Source: Trichuris trichiura (Eukaryota; Nematoda; Enoplea; Trichinellida; Trichuridae). Taken from it: a stretch of 64,000 nt of DNA. Below, one piece after another: positions 33,720 to 50,795 of this stretch. The notes under the pieces are model-generated. The model searched no databases. It worked only from the letters and a program-made list of their open reading frames with translations, and was not told the origin of the DNA. Positions within the stretch are counted from its first letter, which is position 1. Every line of letters begins with the position of its first letter. The position numbers and the translations under genes are program-made. The stretch spans positions 558,001 to 622,000 of the forward strand of contig JBAJFE010000016.1 of NCBI GenBank assembly GCA_037903355.1, written 5' to 3'.

Positions 33720-33946
33720 TTGAAGGCATCATAAACACATTTGGCGAATTGTTTGTCGGATAAATTTCAACACCTCCAATAAGGCAAGAATGCTTTCTGC
33801 AGACAACAATGAGACGTGAATCTTCCCGACTAGTTTTACGGTTCGCTGAATCGTATTAACAGTGTCAAATATGCCATTTCGCCTTCCTTCCCAATGGTTG
33901 ACTGACTTGATTTGGGCAATTCATCTTCCAGCGAAGCGAAGTCGCC

Positions 33947-34138
33947 ATGGGCTGTACGTACACAAAAGCGTGCGTTCATTTATTCATCATTAAGGGGCGA
34001 CAGATTGTTGCGAAATTGGATGAGCGGAGATCAATAGCATCGCTTATTGCCTATCGCCGCCTTGCTCCATCAGGCAACGGTTCACAAAAGTCGAAAGGTT
34101 CGCCAATGGAAAAACTGATAAGAAAAAGAGAGCCGTAG
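33947..34138 (+). CDS. Possible small protein with N-myristoylation-like start
   Basis: A 63-residue open frame beginning MGCTYTKAC, which resembles an N-myristoylation/palmitoylation signal, and ending in a basic tail. No homologue is recognised and the frame could be chance. It lies 230 bp downstream of the Cys-rich membrane protein on the same strand. Confidence 0.2.
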   Translation: MGCTYTKACVHLFIIKGRQIVAKLDERRSIASLIAYRRLAPSGNGSQKSKGSPMEKLIRKREP

Positions 34139-34184
34139 AGAAGCGTTAACGCCGCGCAGTAAGTCTCAACGAATCGTCAGTCCA

Positions 34185-36155
34185 CGGTTTACCTAAAGAG
34201 AAAAGAGAATAAAAGTTTATCGCTTCCAAGTGCATCTGTTTTGCATGATGGAACATAGCGGAAGTTTTCTAGTCTTAATCGCTTATCTTTGACCGCAGCT
34301 ATGAGGTAATAGTGAGATAAAAAATTTACATTTTTTTGAGGATGCAACTCGAAGGGCATTTCATGCAAATTTTTATTACCTAAACAGAAGAGAGAATAAA
34401 ATTTTAGCACTTCCGAATGCATCCGTTTCGCATGATGGAACATAGCGGAAGTTTTCTAGTCTTAATCGCTTACCTTTCACCGCCGCTGTGAGCTGATCGT
34501 GAGATAAAAAAAAATTTGCATATTTTTTTGAAGATGAGACTCGAAGGACATTTCATGCAAATTTTTATTACCTAAACAGAAGAGAGAATAAAAGTTTATC
34601 GCTTCCAAGTGCATCCGTTTTGCAGGATGGAACGTAGTGAAAGTTTTCTAATCTTAACCGCTTATCCTTGACCACCGCTGCGAGGTAATAATGAGATAAA
34701 AAAATTTACATATTTTTTTGGAGATGCGACTCGAAGGGTATTTCATGCAAATTTGCATTACCTAATTTGTTCTTCAGATTCACAGGTTTGGCCTGCCAGG
34801 CAATGCAAATTTGCATTGCCTGGCAGGCCAAACCCGTGAATCTGAAGATCTACTATGAAACTATTCAAGCCTGTTAAAAGACATCCTGTTTTTCGAAATA
34901 CCTAATTTGCATAAAATACCCTTCGAGTCGCATATATAAAAAAATACGTAAATTTTTTTGTCTCACTATTAGCTCTCTGCGGTGGTCAAGGATAAGCGGT
35001 TAAGACCAGAAAACTTCCACTATGCTCCATCCTGCGAAACGGTCGAAACGGTTTAAATCCTAAACAGAAGAGAATAAAAGTTCAGCGCTTCCGTATGCAA
35101 CCGTTTCGCAGGATGGAACGTAGTGGAAGTTTTCTGGTCTTAACCGCTTATCTTTGACCGCCGCTATGGGATAATAGTGCGATAAAAAAATTTACATATT
35201 TTTTTAAAAATTCAACTCGAAGGATGTTATGCAAATTTTCATTATCTAGAGAGAAGAGAGAACAAAAGTTTATTGCTTCCAGGTGCATCCGTTTCGCAGG
35301 ATAGAACATAGTGGAAGTTTTCTGGTCTTAACCGCTTATCCTTGTCCACTGCTGTGAGCTAATAGTGAGATAAAAAAATTTACATATTTTTTTGAAGATG
35401 CGACTCGAAGGGCATTTCATGCAAATTTTCATTACCTAAACGGAAGAGAATAAAAGTTTAGCGCTTCCATGTGCATCCGTTTCGCAAGATGGAACGTAGT
35501 CAAAGTTTTCTAATCTTTTCTAATCTTAACCGCTTATCTTTGACCGCCGCAGAGAGCTAATAGTGAGACAAAAAAATTTACATATTTTTTTGTATATGCG
35601 ACTCGAAGGGCATTTTATGCAAATTAGGTAATGAAAATTTGCATGAAATGCCCTTCGAGTCGCATCTTCAAAAAATATGTAAATTTTTTTGTCTCACTAT
35701 TAGCTCTCTGCGGCGGTCAAAGATAAGCGGTTAAGACCAGAAAACTTCCACTATGTTCCATCTTGCGGAACGGTCGAAACGGTTTAAATCCTAAACAGAA
35801 GAGAATAAATGTTTAGCGCTTCCGTGTGCCTCCGTTTCGCAGGATAGAACGTAGTGAAAGTTTTCTGGTCTTAACCGCCTATCTTTGACCGGTGCTGTGA
35901 GGTAATAGTGAGATAAAAAAATTTACATATTTTTTTAAAAATTCAACTCGAAGGGTATTATGCAAATTTTCATTACCTAAACGGAAGAGAATGAAAGTTC
36001 ATCGCTTCCGTGTACACCTGTTTCGCAAAATGGAACATAGTGGAAGTTTTCCAGTTTGAACGGTTTATCTTTGACCGCCGCTATGAGCTAATAGTGAGAT
36101 GAAAAAATTTACATATTTTTTAAAAATGCGACTCGAAGGGCATTTCATGCAAATT
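34185..36155. repeat. Satellite array, ~190-bp monomers with inversions
   Basis: Direct monomers begin near 34191, 34378, 34570, 35058, 35245, 35431, 35792 and 35978, with period about 186-192 bp. Shared blocks are CTAAACAGAAGAGA, AGCGCTTCC, GCATCCGTTTCGCA, GTGGAAGTTTTC, CTTAACCGCTTATC, AATAGTGAGATAAAAAAATT and CGACTCGAAGGGCATTT. Two shorter monomers are inverted (about 34900..35045 and 35632..35778), and both join the next direct monomer through the same junction, CGGTCGAAACGGTTTAAATC. That junction recurs after about 731 bp, so the array has a higher-order unit of one inverted plus three direct monomers. No coding capacity. Confidence 0.92.
34771..34858. repeat. Near-perfect palindrome carrying a PLE 3' terminus
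   Basis: Arms 34771..34809 and 34810..34848 are reverse complements with one mismatch and no spacer. From about 34824 the right arm, continuing to about 34858 beyond the palindrome, matches the last ~35 bases of the Penelope-like element that ends at 55566 (blocks GGCCAAACCCGTGAATCTG and AAGATCTACTATGAA). The palindrome interrupts the satellite and separates monomers of opposite orientation. Confidence 0.85.
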
Positions 36156-36400
36156 TTGATTGAGCGAGGATTCGGGACTAATTTCGCAATGTCACTAGCG
36201 CTTACATTAGCGAATTGCTGAACAGATTGCTTCCTCATGTCTTATGCTAAAAATTGCGCACCTGTCAGGAGAAGCCGTGCTTTAAAAATTAGCATATTCT
36301 TACGAAATAAAAAAACTTTGTATCCTACACTTACCTACGCAGCTTCGGAAGTTCCTTGAAGCTTTTCTAAAGGCAATATGCGGAGAGCGGGCTTCAATGC

Positions 36401-38034
36401 TTATAGATTTAAATGTCGAACGACTTTGTCAAATCGCCGAATTAAGTCTTGACGAAAGGGTGCCAAGTTGTCATCTTCAATCGTGTCTACAAGCAGCCGC
36501 TCGCATTCATTGCCAAGCTCGGTCGGACAGCGAAACGTGTAATGATTTTTGACGGCGTAACCAGCGCCCACGTACATTGTCGGCTCCACTCCGGAATGTA
36601 CAATTTCCAAAGGGTAATGATTGAAGGCAATGGCAACATTTGATATCTTCATGAAAGACTTGCTGAACAAGCCTTGCCTAGTGATCCGTCTTGATCGCAT
36701 CCTGTGACTTGACATGTGAAGACGATGGGATTTTCCAAAACTCTCCTCTTTTTCCAAATTGTCAAAATAGAATGCATTGCGTATTGACAAGCCGGTTACT
36801 TTATCCGGCGACTTACTCGCGTGTGATAAATAAAGATCGATCATTTCGCGCCAGTTGCTAGTTCTCAAAGGGACAACCAACTCGTCAAGATCGACTAAAA
36901 GCGCGTACGCGTGAGAAGTGATATGCCTCAATAGACAGTCGTTGTAAGGGATAAGTTCGTTACGACGTTTTTGTTGACGGTTTCTTTGAATGAAGGCGGT
37001 TCGCTGCGCAGGTAGATTAGGTTGGTTACCTGAAAATCAAGCATACTGTAAGACATGTACCAAATTACAACACGCATTCGTAATGTACCCGGCAAACTAA
37101 TAGCAATATGCTCGAAAGTATGGTTTCCAAGCGAAGAATAATAGTCCAACGCTTTTTGTATGTTCGGATGGATGTTGTAGGAGTAAGCCATAATTTTATC
37201 GGCTCCAAGAATATAGTTGGCTTCCATCCATTCTATTAGACGAAGCGAATTGTCTTCCGGATAATCTAATCCCTTCAGACAAACTACAGTATGCCCTGGC
37301 TGACCCGTATGCCGACTGTGGGATATCTTTAGCAAATTCGAAACAGCGGAAACGCACTGGGAACACTCAATGGATACGTAATAAAACTTTTCGGTGTAAC
37401 TGCTTGATAAAGCGCAGGTGAACAAGTACGGGACGTAGAATCCAGGCCTTGGGTCCCATGACGAGCGCCAAATAGCTTTCGTCTTGGCGGCAACTACCAA
37501 AGGTGTTTGCGAGAGATCTTCCCAGAGATAACAATATAATGGAATCTGTAGGTAGTCTTTGACCATGGCAAGCACTGATACTACGACGCCAACGTTTGGA
37601 TAAAAATTTGGATAACGGGAGTCCGCGTACGCAGTAAATAAGTAAACTTCTTCCGAACAAGACGATATACGCTGCCATTGATATCCGCTAAATGCTGCAA
37701 AGTCTAACGAGCGACTTGCTCTGTACGGGCAGTACAAGGGCTCCTCTACGGACACGCACTGTCCCTGTAATGCGCATGCGCTTGTCATTAAATTTGAAGA
37801 ATCGTCTTTTGGAATTTGCATTTGCTGAAATATTTTAAAAACAACACCGATGAGTCGCTGATAGCGAACTTCGTATCGTCCGTTTCGCGCTCTTTCGTTG
37901 AAAAGGCAGTAGCAAAGAAAGGCGCACAAAACGCAAAAATCAACCATCCAAAAAACTCGAAACGACTTGAAATTTACCGCTATTGCGTTTACTAAAGTCC
38001 TGCTTCTCATGCTGCGGGAGAAATTCCAATTCAA
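36401..38034 (-). CDS. Glycosyltransferase family 92 (DUF23) protein
   Basis: Type II Golgi-type membrane glycosyltransferase; characterised GT92 members add galactose to core fucose or other glycans. Two exons (38034..37074 and 37029..36401) join through a 44-nt intron into 529 residues. A cytoplasmic stretch is followed by a signal anchor near residues 28-46 (FWMVDFCVLCAFLCYCLF). The catalytic region shows VCLKGLDYPEDNSLRLIEWM and LGADKIMAYSYNI, then LIPYNDCLLRH and the metal-binding LLVDLDELVVP, and downstream FSKSFMKISNVAIAFNHYP. These are the conserved blocks of GT92 in order. The length is typical for nematode members. The acceptor specificity cannot be read from sequence. The donor at the intron (ATGC|gtgttg) is weak, but the phase and homology fit. 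Confidence 0.88.
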
Positions 38035-38587
38035 AGAACAAAACCAAAACGAACCTTCTCATCGGATATACTGTCACACGCAGGTTTCGTCAATGCGTAA
38101 GCTAAGCGCTGCTTTCGCAGTACTTATTTCAAAAGATCGTAATGACGCTTTCTTTAACCGCCAGTTACCATATAAAGGGTCGTAAAACGGAACTGTTGAA
38201 CAAACAAAAATTAAAGTTACTAAAATAGAAAAAATGGTAATTTGGGCCTAATGCAATAGGCGGACGTCTTTTGCAGCAGATAAGCTTTTGAGGCAAAAAG
38301 CCGAACAACATTATTCCAAATTTAAGGCTAACATGTCGTTTCGCCTTGACTGTTATCTTCAGATGTCTTAATGTTACAAAAGTTATTCATATCGCGTACT
38401 TAATTTGTTTAAAAGTTTCCGCGGGAAAGGTAAAAGTGCTACTCTACAAGATCGCTCGAAAGGCGCATTATTTAAATAATTTCATTTGTTACCTGCATTC
38501 TGTTTTACTGTCACATTTTTGCCTAGTGAATGTGCTCGAAATGGTTTTCCCTTTTTCCGAACCTTCGTTGGCGTTGTTAAACAAAAA

Positions 38588-38710
38588 ATGAACATGCATA
38601 ATGTCCAATTGTTTGCTTTGTCGTTTTGCGCTTTGCTGGTTTTACTGCTTGCCTTAAACGCCGAAAATTCTGCCGGCGCAATCGACCTCGCTTCCTTATT
38701 TCCTAGTTGA
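38588..38710 (+). CDS. 40-residue secreted micropeptide candidate
   Basis: Starting at ATG 38588 (two Met residues close together), the frame encodes a short N terminus, a long Leu/Ala-rich hydrophobic core (LFALSFCALLVLLLALNA) and a 12-residue polar tail ending SLFPS. This is a textbook signal peptide followed by a tiny mature peptide. The stop is 21 bp before the CYFIP start codon, so it could be an upstream open reading frame of the CYFIP mRNA, the first gene of a polycistronic unit, or chance. The frame is open further 5' from 38486, but that extension looks like random sequence. Confidence 0.4.
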   Translation: MNMHNVQLFALSFCALLVLLLALNAENSAGAIDLASLFPS

Positions 38711-38731
38711 AAGCTGATTTTCTGAGGAAGA

Positions 38732-45134
<6,403 letters not shown>

Positions 45135-45287
45135 GAAACTTTGCGCCGCCGTTTTGTCGCTGCTCGGCGCTCACGTGTACATAAAGCATTTTTTCCTAAG
45201 CGTTTTGCTGTCATTATCATTGCGGTATCCACCGTATTTATTGATTATTCAAATGAGTAACTTGTTCAACAATAGCTCTTATCGAAG

Positions 45288-48200
45288 ATGCCGGAAGACG
45301 TCTACGAGACGGGCGATCTGCCCGAAAGCGATCAGCAGGTTTTTCTAAAGGTATCGTCATTTTCTGTGTACCTATTTTTGTGCAGCATCTCAACGAGGCG
45401 AATATTAGGAAAATTTCGAGAGTGAGCACATAGACTCTGTCAGTTTGAAACCATTAGCCGCCTATGAAACTTTTAAAGGGAAATCTTTAGACACGGCGGT
45501 CACAGGTACAATTTTAAGAGTTGAAGTTTTGTACTCGATCATTATCGTTGCCACTAGATTTCTCTGACTCAATTGCTATTCGCCGTCGTCGCGGATACGA
45601 ATCCGGCCGCACCTTAATAGAGCTGGTAAGTGATCTTCTCCAATGCATCGAAAAAAGTTGTAAGCCTATAATGTGATTGCTCAGGTTGGCGATCGATCGG
45701 AGCCGGAAACGCTGACCCAACAGTACAATCGTTTGAATTGCGAGATAACGGAACTCTCACAAAAGCTTGCCGCTTTAAAGGTATTGATTGCCTCCTTAGT
45801 ATTTTGAACTTATCGACATATACATCTTGACAATTAGTATGACTTACGATCAGTATAGTAAGTATTTTCGAAGCGCGTAATGGTTTTCATGTTTTAATTA
45901 TAGCTTGCTGCTATTTAATTTCACAAGTCTGTCGCGTATTTTACGCGTATAAAGTTTAGCTTATTCCTGTCAGTGTAAACTGACTTTATCAGCCGCAAAG
46001 AAAGTAGTAGCAAATGAATGTGAGGAAAAAATTAGTAAGGTTAATGCAATGAAGCTGTTTTGTTTTTACAACCTTTGTTTTTGTAAACCGCCGCTATCTA
46101 AGTGCACTTTTGTCGCGCTGAGAGATTGCACGCTTCTTGTGCATTGTTTTTTGCTCAAAGAAGAAACCTTCAAAAACCTGAGATAAAAACCTAATTATTT
46201 ATTATTTTTTAAAGGATAATAAGTTTTTTGTAACGACTTTTGCCTTAAAGTTACTTGCTTGAACTTGCTGGAGTGAAGCCTCGTTATCCAAATTATTATT
46301 TGTTAAGGGGATGTTCTAATAATGCAAAGTTTAAACAACGGAAAGTTAATTGACCTGCAGGTACTATTCCTACTGTGACGTTCAAATTTTTGAATGTTGG
46401 CACCCTGCCAACTGACTCGTATGCTTTTATTATCACAAGCTCCCTTGACAAAGGAGTAGCGCGCACTTTTTGGAAATCAGTGGGACAAGAATACCAGGTG
46501 AAAGCTGAAATTTTTAAGACTTGGTTTCGAAAAATAGAGAAACATTGACCAAACGTACAGCTGCGATCCAAGCGCGAAACCGCAACAGTTTTTTGAAGAA
46601 TAATAAGTTTTTTGTAACGACTTTTGCCCTAAAGTTACTTGCTTAAACTTGCTGGAGTGAAACCTCGTTATCCAAATTATTATTTGTCAAGGGGTTGTTC
46701 TAATAATGCAAAGTTTAAACAACGGAAAGTTAATTGACTTGCAGGTACTATTCTACTGTAACTTTCAAATTTTTAAATGTTGGCACCTTGCCAACTGGGT
46801 CGTGTGCTTTCATTATCGCAATCTCCCTTGACGAAAGAGTAGCGCGCACTTTTTGGAAATCAGTGGGACAAGGAGCAACAATACCTGCTCGGCGTTGCCG
46901 TATCAGGAAAAGAAAATAATGCTGTTCAAAGATACCATTACAACATGACTATCATTTATTCGTGGAGCAACTCTGTTGTTCTCCACATCCAACTCGGGTA
47001 ATCGAAGCTTCAAATAACGAGGTTTCACGGTAACAACAATTGTATATTCTTATTCTTATTATTATCATTGGTGTTATTTTAAAAATATAGCTTTTCGTAG
47101 CGAGTGAATATTTTTCATGCGGTACTACTTTCGTTTTCGTACTTTAATCGTGATAGGTCGCAATGCTTCGACAAAAGCCAACAGTCAATCACTGAATGTA
47201 CTTGCTCTTTACAGCGGCTGATAGTAAAGTGTAAACACGCTTTTGTAACATTAGGAAAACTGATAAGGGCGTATGTTTGTTGTTTTTGCTTCCCTCTATG
47301 GAGCCAATGCGTCGCCAAACCATAAATTATTGAAGGGGTCGTTCGGATAACGGAAAATTCGAACAGCGGGAGGCCAGTTGAGTCGCAGGTACCATTCCTA
47401 CTGTAACATTCAAATATTTGAACCCTGGCGTCCTTGTAACAGGTTTCCGTTATTGCAATGCTCCTTAATTTAAAAAAAGTAGTCCATTATTTTGACAATG
47501 CAATAACTGAACAGACTTTCAAAGTGAAGGATAGGATTTGTAGGCTTGATTATAAAAAAATTCAACTAGTTGTAGATGCTTATGTACGCTTTATGAAATC
47601 GTATGCACTTTTAATGCGTTGGTTGCTTAAATCTGTTACTGTCAGAAGGAGTGTAAAACCTAATCGACCGAGTTCATTGAGTATCTAACATAACTATAAT
47701 AAAAATATGCAAACTGTTGTAGGCCGCCTCAAAGGAGGAAAGCAAAGCTACGGAGTCGCTGGAAAACATCACCATTGACCAGGCGAACAGTCTTCAGAAT
47801 CAGCTGAAGCAATTACAAGCCGAGCAGATATTGGGCACACCGGCAGCCCTTTTTGCCGATCGAAAGGCTGACCATATTGGGTACGTTTTCTTTATCCCAC
47901 AGTTATTCACCATAAGCGGTTGTCCATCGCTTATTTGTAGAGTGCTTTCGCAGGCTATTCAAAAACTAAAAGAAGTCTGCTCGACAAAGCGACCACAGAC
48001 GACGAAACAACAGCCAACGACCGACGGCGCCCAAAGTAAAATGACATTGGACGTATACGCGGCGCCGGATGGAACCCAATCTCATCTAACCGCCAAAGCA
48101 GCTCTTTTGGAGTCGCGACTTTCAAATTTAGAAAAGCTCGTTGGATCAGACAAAGAAAAGCAGGTAAGCTTTTTTAATGACGTCATCGTTTGTAGGCACA

Positions 48201-48940
48201 TCGTCTATTCGAATGCTTTGCAGGCGATCATCAGAACCGACGTTGCGGGTGGATCCATCACGGTATCTTGTTGCACTATTCTCTTGCATATTAATCGTCT
48301 ATGCTGGATAAAAAAAAACTTAGGACGCCGTCGATAGGCTAAGAACAAAAGTTGCCTTGTTGGACAACAGTCAGTTGGACGTTTTGGAAGCGCGTCTAAA
48401 CGCTTTGTCGGAAAAGTTGGCATTCATAGCCGACAAGAAGCAGAGCATCAACGCCGCGGAGATGGAAAAGGTAACGTTGCCGTTCAAAAACGAGCATTAC
48501 TATGCAAATAGCCGAAAGCAGGTTGACCAATTGTACGAAATGGCAATGAAATGGGACGCCGTGTGCGATTCGTTACCTTTGATTGTGGACAGGTTCCAAT
48601 CGCTGCAGCGACTGCACGAGCAAGGTAGCAAATTTGAATTTTTAAAAACCTCCCTGCAAACTTCCGCCTTTCAATCGACCTTATCAATTAAGCGACGCAG
48701 TTTTCCCAATACTTAACCTACCTGGACGCGGTGCAACAACGGCTGGCCAGAACGCTGGACAGCAGCGCAGCCGTATTGCAGCAAGCAAGTTCCATTTTCA
48801 AATGGCCTCTTAGTAAATAGCAGTACGGTCAGTTTGTTCATTTTCAGGTTAAGGAAGCGTTCGACGGCAATTCGGAGCAAATAATTAACAATGTGTCGGC
48901 ACTTCAGAAGCGTCTTGCCGCCTTGGAAGAGCAACGATAA
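45288..48940 (+). CDS. Dynactin subunit 2 (dynamitin, p50)
   Basis: Shoulder subunit of dynactin, the dynein activator on microtubules. Eleven exons (45288..45350, 45409..45505, 45558..45625, 45685..45780, 47723..47880, 47941..48163, 48224..48262, 48324..48470, 48522..48624, 48693..48784, 48848..48940) give 392 residues; human p50 has about 401. The N terminus contains the conserved DVYETGDLPESDQ motif, then ESEHIDSVSLKP, DFSDSIAIRRRRGYESG, and several Leu/Glu/Gln-rich coiled-coil segments (e.g. LENITIDQANSLQNQLKQLQ, LDVLEARLNALSEKL, LPLIVDRFQSLQRLHEQ). The final intron (48785..48847) has a GC donor (CAA|GCAAGT). The first splice (after residue 21) is less certain than the others. The 1.9-kb intron 45781..47722 is filled with repeats. 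Confidence 0.94.
46200..46900. repeat. Tandem duplication (~384 bp) in dynamitin intron
   Basis: Two head-to-tail copies start near 46215 and 46599. They share AAGTTTTTTGTAACGACTTT, CCTCGTTATCCAAATTATTA, GCAAAGTTTAAACAACGG and GTAGCGCGCACTTTTTGGAA, with about 10% differences. A third, more diverged partial copy lies at about 47325..47460 (GAAGGGGTCGTTCGGATAAC). Confidence 0.85.
46657..47028 (+). mobile_element. Small non-autonomous DNA element with 15-bp TIRs
   Basis: GTGAAACCTCGTTAT at 46657..46671 is matched by its exact reverse complement at 47014..47028, defining a 372-bp unit with no coding capacity. The CCTCGTTAT-type terminus resembles pogo/Tigger-like transposons, but this is only a resemblance. 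The left terminus, with one change, is also present in the neighbouring duplicate near 46273. Confidence 0.6.
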
Positions 48941-49302
48941 GAAATGAGCAAGAAAATCTTCGTTCACTTTCAATTGCCACGTCGCGTAGAGAGCTTTCCG
49001 TGAGCTAATTTCAAAGTAGGCTTGATTTCGTAAGCAAACGTGTTGAGGGGGAAAAAAATTAAACATCGCTGCTTCGTTTTTTACAAGCGTAGGTGTATAC
49101 TTTAAATTTAATTCAACTTGTTTGTCTAAACACTGACCAACGATTGGCTAATTGACCAATAGTCACTTTTGTAAACGACGGTTTAGGAGTGAACTATCTT
49201 CGAGAGATCGCCGTCGTCTTGTCGTTGAGCAAATGTCGAAGCTATCACTGAGCTTTGCCATTTCCATCAGGCAGCGCATGAGCAATTAGACAAATGGAAG
49301 AT
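48941..49302. other. Convergent 3' flanks
   Basis: The 362-bp gap between the stops of dynamitin (+) and ceramide synthase (-). It must hold both 3' untranslated regions; nothing else was recognised. Confidence 0.5.
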
Positions 49303-50795
49303 TTAAGCAACCTTTGTGCCGGTCGCTTCTTTGACCGACTCTTCCTTTTCCTCTTCGACCGACTCTTCCTCTTCTTCATCGTCGCTACGAACATCATTCA
49401 TCTGTTAAGTCATTGTTGTTGACAAAGAAATATACAAAAACAACAACAGTCGACGTTTACCTCGCCGCTGCGGGCCGTGTTGACCGCAATGCGTAGTATG
49501 AGATATGTCCAAATGAGTTGCAAAGCAAGCAGGACGAGCAGCAAAGAGTTGAAAGTGTAATAGGCGACAAAGAAGCTGACCAGCGCAGGTGCCTCGATTG
49601 TCGTTGAATATATTATTCTGCAACAATATGACGAAAGTGCAAAGGTCGACCGCGTACGCTGCTTACCGAAATGGATAGATGCCGAGGCGAGTGGCCACCC
49701 AAACAACAAAAAAGATCGAGAAAAGCGTATTGCACAATGCGTTCTGCCTACAGTAGCGAGACATTTTGGACGCCTTAAAAGGGAAAAAGTTGAAGATTGA
49801 AAAGTTGGCCTTCTCTCCGTCGTCCGTCTCACCTCCATCCAAAAGTCGGCTGCGTCGTGGCAAAGCAAAACTAGCGAACCGATTCGAACAAAGTTGGACG
49901 ACCACGAGAAGGCTAACAACATGATTGTTGTAATGTGATGAATGAACATGATCCAAAAATCCTGCAACATAAACGTGAATGGATATGATTTCATTGTCCG
50001 CTGTTCTATGCGTACGCACCTTTCTAATAACGTCCAAAAATTGGGATAGCACCAGCGACCCGTAAAAGCTCAGCTCGGTCATGTAGTATATTCTCACTTC
50101 TTGATCGACAGCCTGAATGAAAAAAGGATCATCCACACACGTGACATGACAGGCGTCTGTACTCACTTGGAACGGGTAGCCGTACCAGCAACGAGCCGTT
50201 TCCCAGAACCACGGTTTCTTAAGGAAAAAAGAATTTTACTGAAAAAGGGACGACTATATGGCATACGTACATTCCACAACGCGTAGAGGCCGTATATCTG
50301 AACAGCAAGATAGTATATGCATCGCCACCTGAAAGCACATCATGAAGCCTCGATTATCAATGGAATGCTTTGTTTACGCCGATTCGGAAAATTTATGAAC
50401 CACAGTCTTTTTGCTAATGCTACTTGGCGCTCCTTTGACGTAGACGACATCCGTATCGCGTGAGGTAGTCCCGTTGCTTACAAGACCTTTAGGGGACTTT
50501 CGATTGACCAAACGAGGTTTGGTGTATTTGACCGCCAGAGGCCACGCTATGAATCTGAAGAAGAAAAGGTGGCGTACAAAGTCTTCCAGGAGACTTTTCC
50601 ATGTTGTCACCTTTCGAATAGTCGTCGAACCAGCAAGAAGACGACGGAGAAATAGAGGGCAACAATGATATCCCCAAAAGCGGGATATCCATAAAAGTTT
50701 GGCTCTTGGACGTCCTCCCAGCCAACGCCCGGCGGCAACCACGCGTCTTCGTTCCAGAACCAATTGCGAAAAGATTCAAAAAAATGGCCGACCAT
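49303..50795 (-). CDS. Ceramide synthase (LAG1/LASS, TLC domain)
   Basis: ER multi-pass enzyme that N-acylates sphingoid bases with fatty acyl-CoA. Nine exons (50795..50611, 50554..50378, 50328..50271, 50217..50167, 50112..50020, 49961..49833, 49773..49667, 49617..49461, 49401..49303) join to 351 residues. The N terminus contains WLPPGVGWEDVQ and a first membrane helix ending VRRLFER; then KPWFWETARCWYGYPFQ and YYMTELSFYGSLVLSQF. The Lag1 motif follows with the catalytic HH (FIHHITTIMLLAFSW, about residues 194-208), RIGSLVLLCHDAADFW and TRLGIYPFR. The C terminus is the acidic DVRSDDEEEEE tail, a casein-kinase-type regulatory signature of animal ceramide synthases. The stretch between helix 1 and helix 2 is short and lacks a recognisable Hox-like domain. 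Acyl-chain preference cannot be assigned. Confidence 0.94.

Noticed and set aside
47458..47688. 76-codon frame inside the dynamitin intron
   Set aside because: Lies in repeat-derived intron sequence with no recognised domain.
48196..48223. Alternative acceptor for dynamitin exon 7
   Set aside because: Starting the exon at 48196 gives a His/Arg-rich frame that does not align with the family; starting at 48224 does.
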